Positions 5,310 through 5,612 of a stretch of DNA of 5,612 nt are shown one piece after another (the first letter of the stretch is position 1; every line of letters begins with the position of its first letter). Below the pieces are notes generated by a model. The model was not told the origin of the DNA. It saw only the letters and a list, made by a program, of their open reading frames with translations, and searched no databases. This DNA is from Deltaproteobacteria bacterium (GTDB lineage Bacteria > Desulfobacterota > Desulfobacteria > Desulfobacterales > B30-G6), in contig JAFDAT010000250.1 of the NCBI GenBank assembly GCA_019313725.1, positions 1-5,612 on the forward strand, in the 5' to 3' direction. The translations under genes were made by a program, and so were the position numbers.

Positions 5310-5612
5310 ATGAAATTTTCTATCCATCTACTGATCATGCTGCTGGCCCTGTTTACCGTCTTTGTTCCGGCCGGTTCTGTAGCGAGCAGTACCGATTCAC
5401 AGGCAGAACCGGCGCAAACCAACCCGGAAGCCGGCCAGGGAACCCAGACAGACCAAGTGCAGGCAGATGCTGAAGGAAGTCCGGAACTTTTTCTGTCTGA
5501 ACGCAGCTACCGGTTTTACAATGTTGTCGACGGCCAGACCGTGACCCATGATTTTATCATCCAAAACAGGGGCGCCGCCCTCCTCCGCATAACCCGGGTA
5601 AAAACCGGCTGA
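5310..5612 (+). CDS. Exported DUF1573-like protein; frame halts at TGA at the conserved Cys position (possible selenoprotein)
   Basis: The visible 100 residues start with a signal peptide: MKFS, a hydrophobic core at about 5-20, and a likely cleavage site SVA|SS after residue 25. A Q/E/A/T-rich linker (27-56) follows, then the start of a DUF1573-type beta domain. There, E-L-F-L-S-E-R-S-Y-R-F-Y, VVDGQTVTHDFIIQNRG (72-88) and LLRITRVKTG (91-100) fit the family pattern F-x-F-G-x-V-x-x-G-x-x-V-x-H-x-F-x-I-x-N-x-G-x-x-x-L-x-I. In the family this strand runs on into a conserved C-G-C-T motif. Here the codon after V-K-T-G is TGA (5610-5612), the last bases of the window. Three readings remain: UGA decoded as selenocysteine, a truncated gene, or a sequencing or mutation artefact. 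The rest of the domain and any SECIS element would lie outside. Its role, presumably periplasmic or envelope-associated, is unknown. The gene appears to have its own promoter. Confidence 0.75.
   Translation: MKFSIHLLIMLLALFTVFVPAGSVASSTDSQAEPAQTNPEAGQGTQTDQVQADAEGSPELFLSERSYRFYNVVDGQTVTHDFIIQNRGAALLRITRVKTG

Overview
The window reads as an ordinary stretch of chromosome from a Gram-negative, probably anaerobic bacterium. My best guess is a Desulfobacterota (deltaproteobacterial) sulfate reducer or relative. This rests on the general look of the proteins and on a small conserved-looking inner-membrane/exported protein next to upp and a DUF1573-type exported protein after priA. It is an inference without any search. 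No tRNA, rRNA, CRISPR array, insertion sequence or phage gene was seen.

Layout. Positions 1-233 are non-coding upstream of gltA. They hold an 8-bp inverted repeat (46-76), a good sigma70-like promoter (92-120), a small hairpin (131-151) and a terminator-like hairpin with a T-run (162-193). Next comes gltA, a type II citrate synthase (234-1514, +). A near-perfect bidirectional terminator (1513-1551) separates it from the convergent upp gene, uracil phosphoribosyltransferase (1571-2197, -). Just upstream of upp, on the same strand and 14 bp away, lies a 100-residue membrane/exported protein of unknown function (2212-2514, -), probably in one operon with upp. The 227-bp gap 2515-2741 carries interleaved divergent promoters for that operon and for priA. 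The primosomal helicase gene priA follows (2742-5219, +), with a three-copy 18-bp tandem repeat near its 3' end. After a 90-bp gap with a strong promoter and an operator-like palindrome comes an exported DUF1573-like protein (5310-5612, +).

The most interesting point is at the right edge. The DUF1573-like reading frame runs normally up to V-K-T-G and then meets TGA as the last three bases of the window. In this family the next residues are normally the conserved C-G-C. The TGA therefore falls where the first Cys of that motif is expected. Either the gene is a selenoprotein whose UGA is read as selenocysteine, or the domain is truncated. The deciding sequence lies past the window.

The genes do not form one pathway: gltA serves central carbon metabolism, upp pyrimidine salvage, priA replication restart, and the last gene the cell envelope. 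The layout suggests separate transcription units: gltA alone, the 100-aa gene with upp, priA, and the DUF1573 gene on its own promoter.
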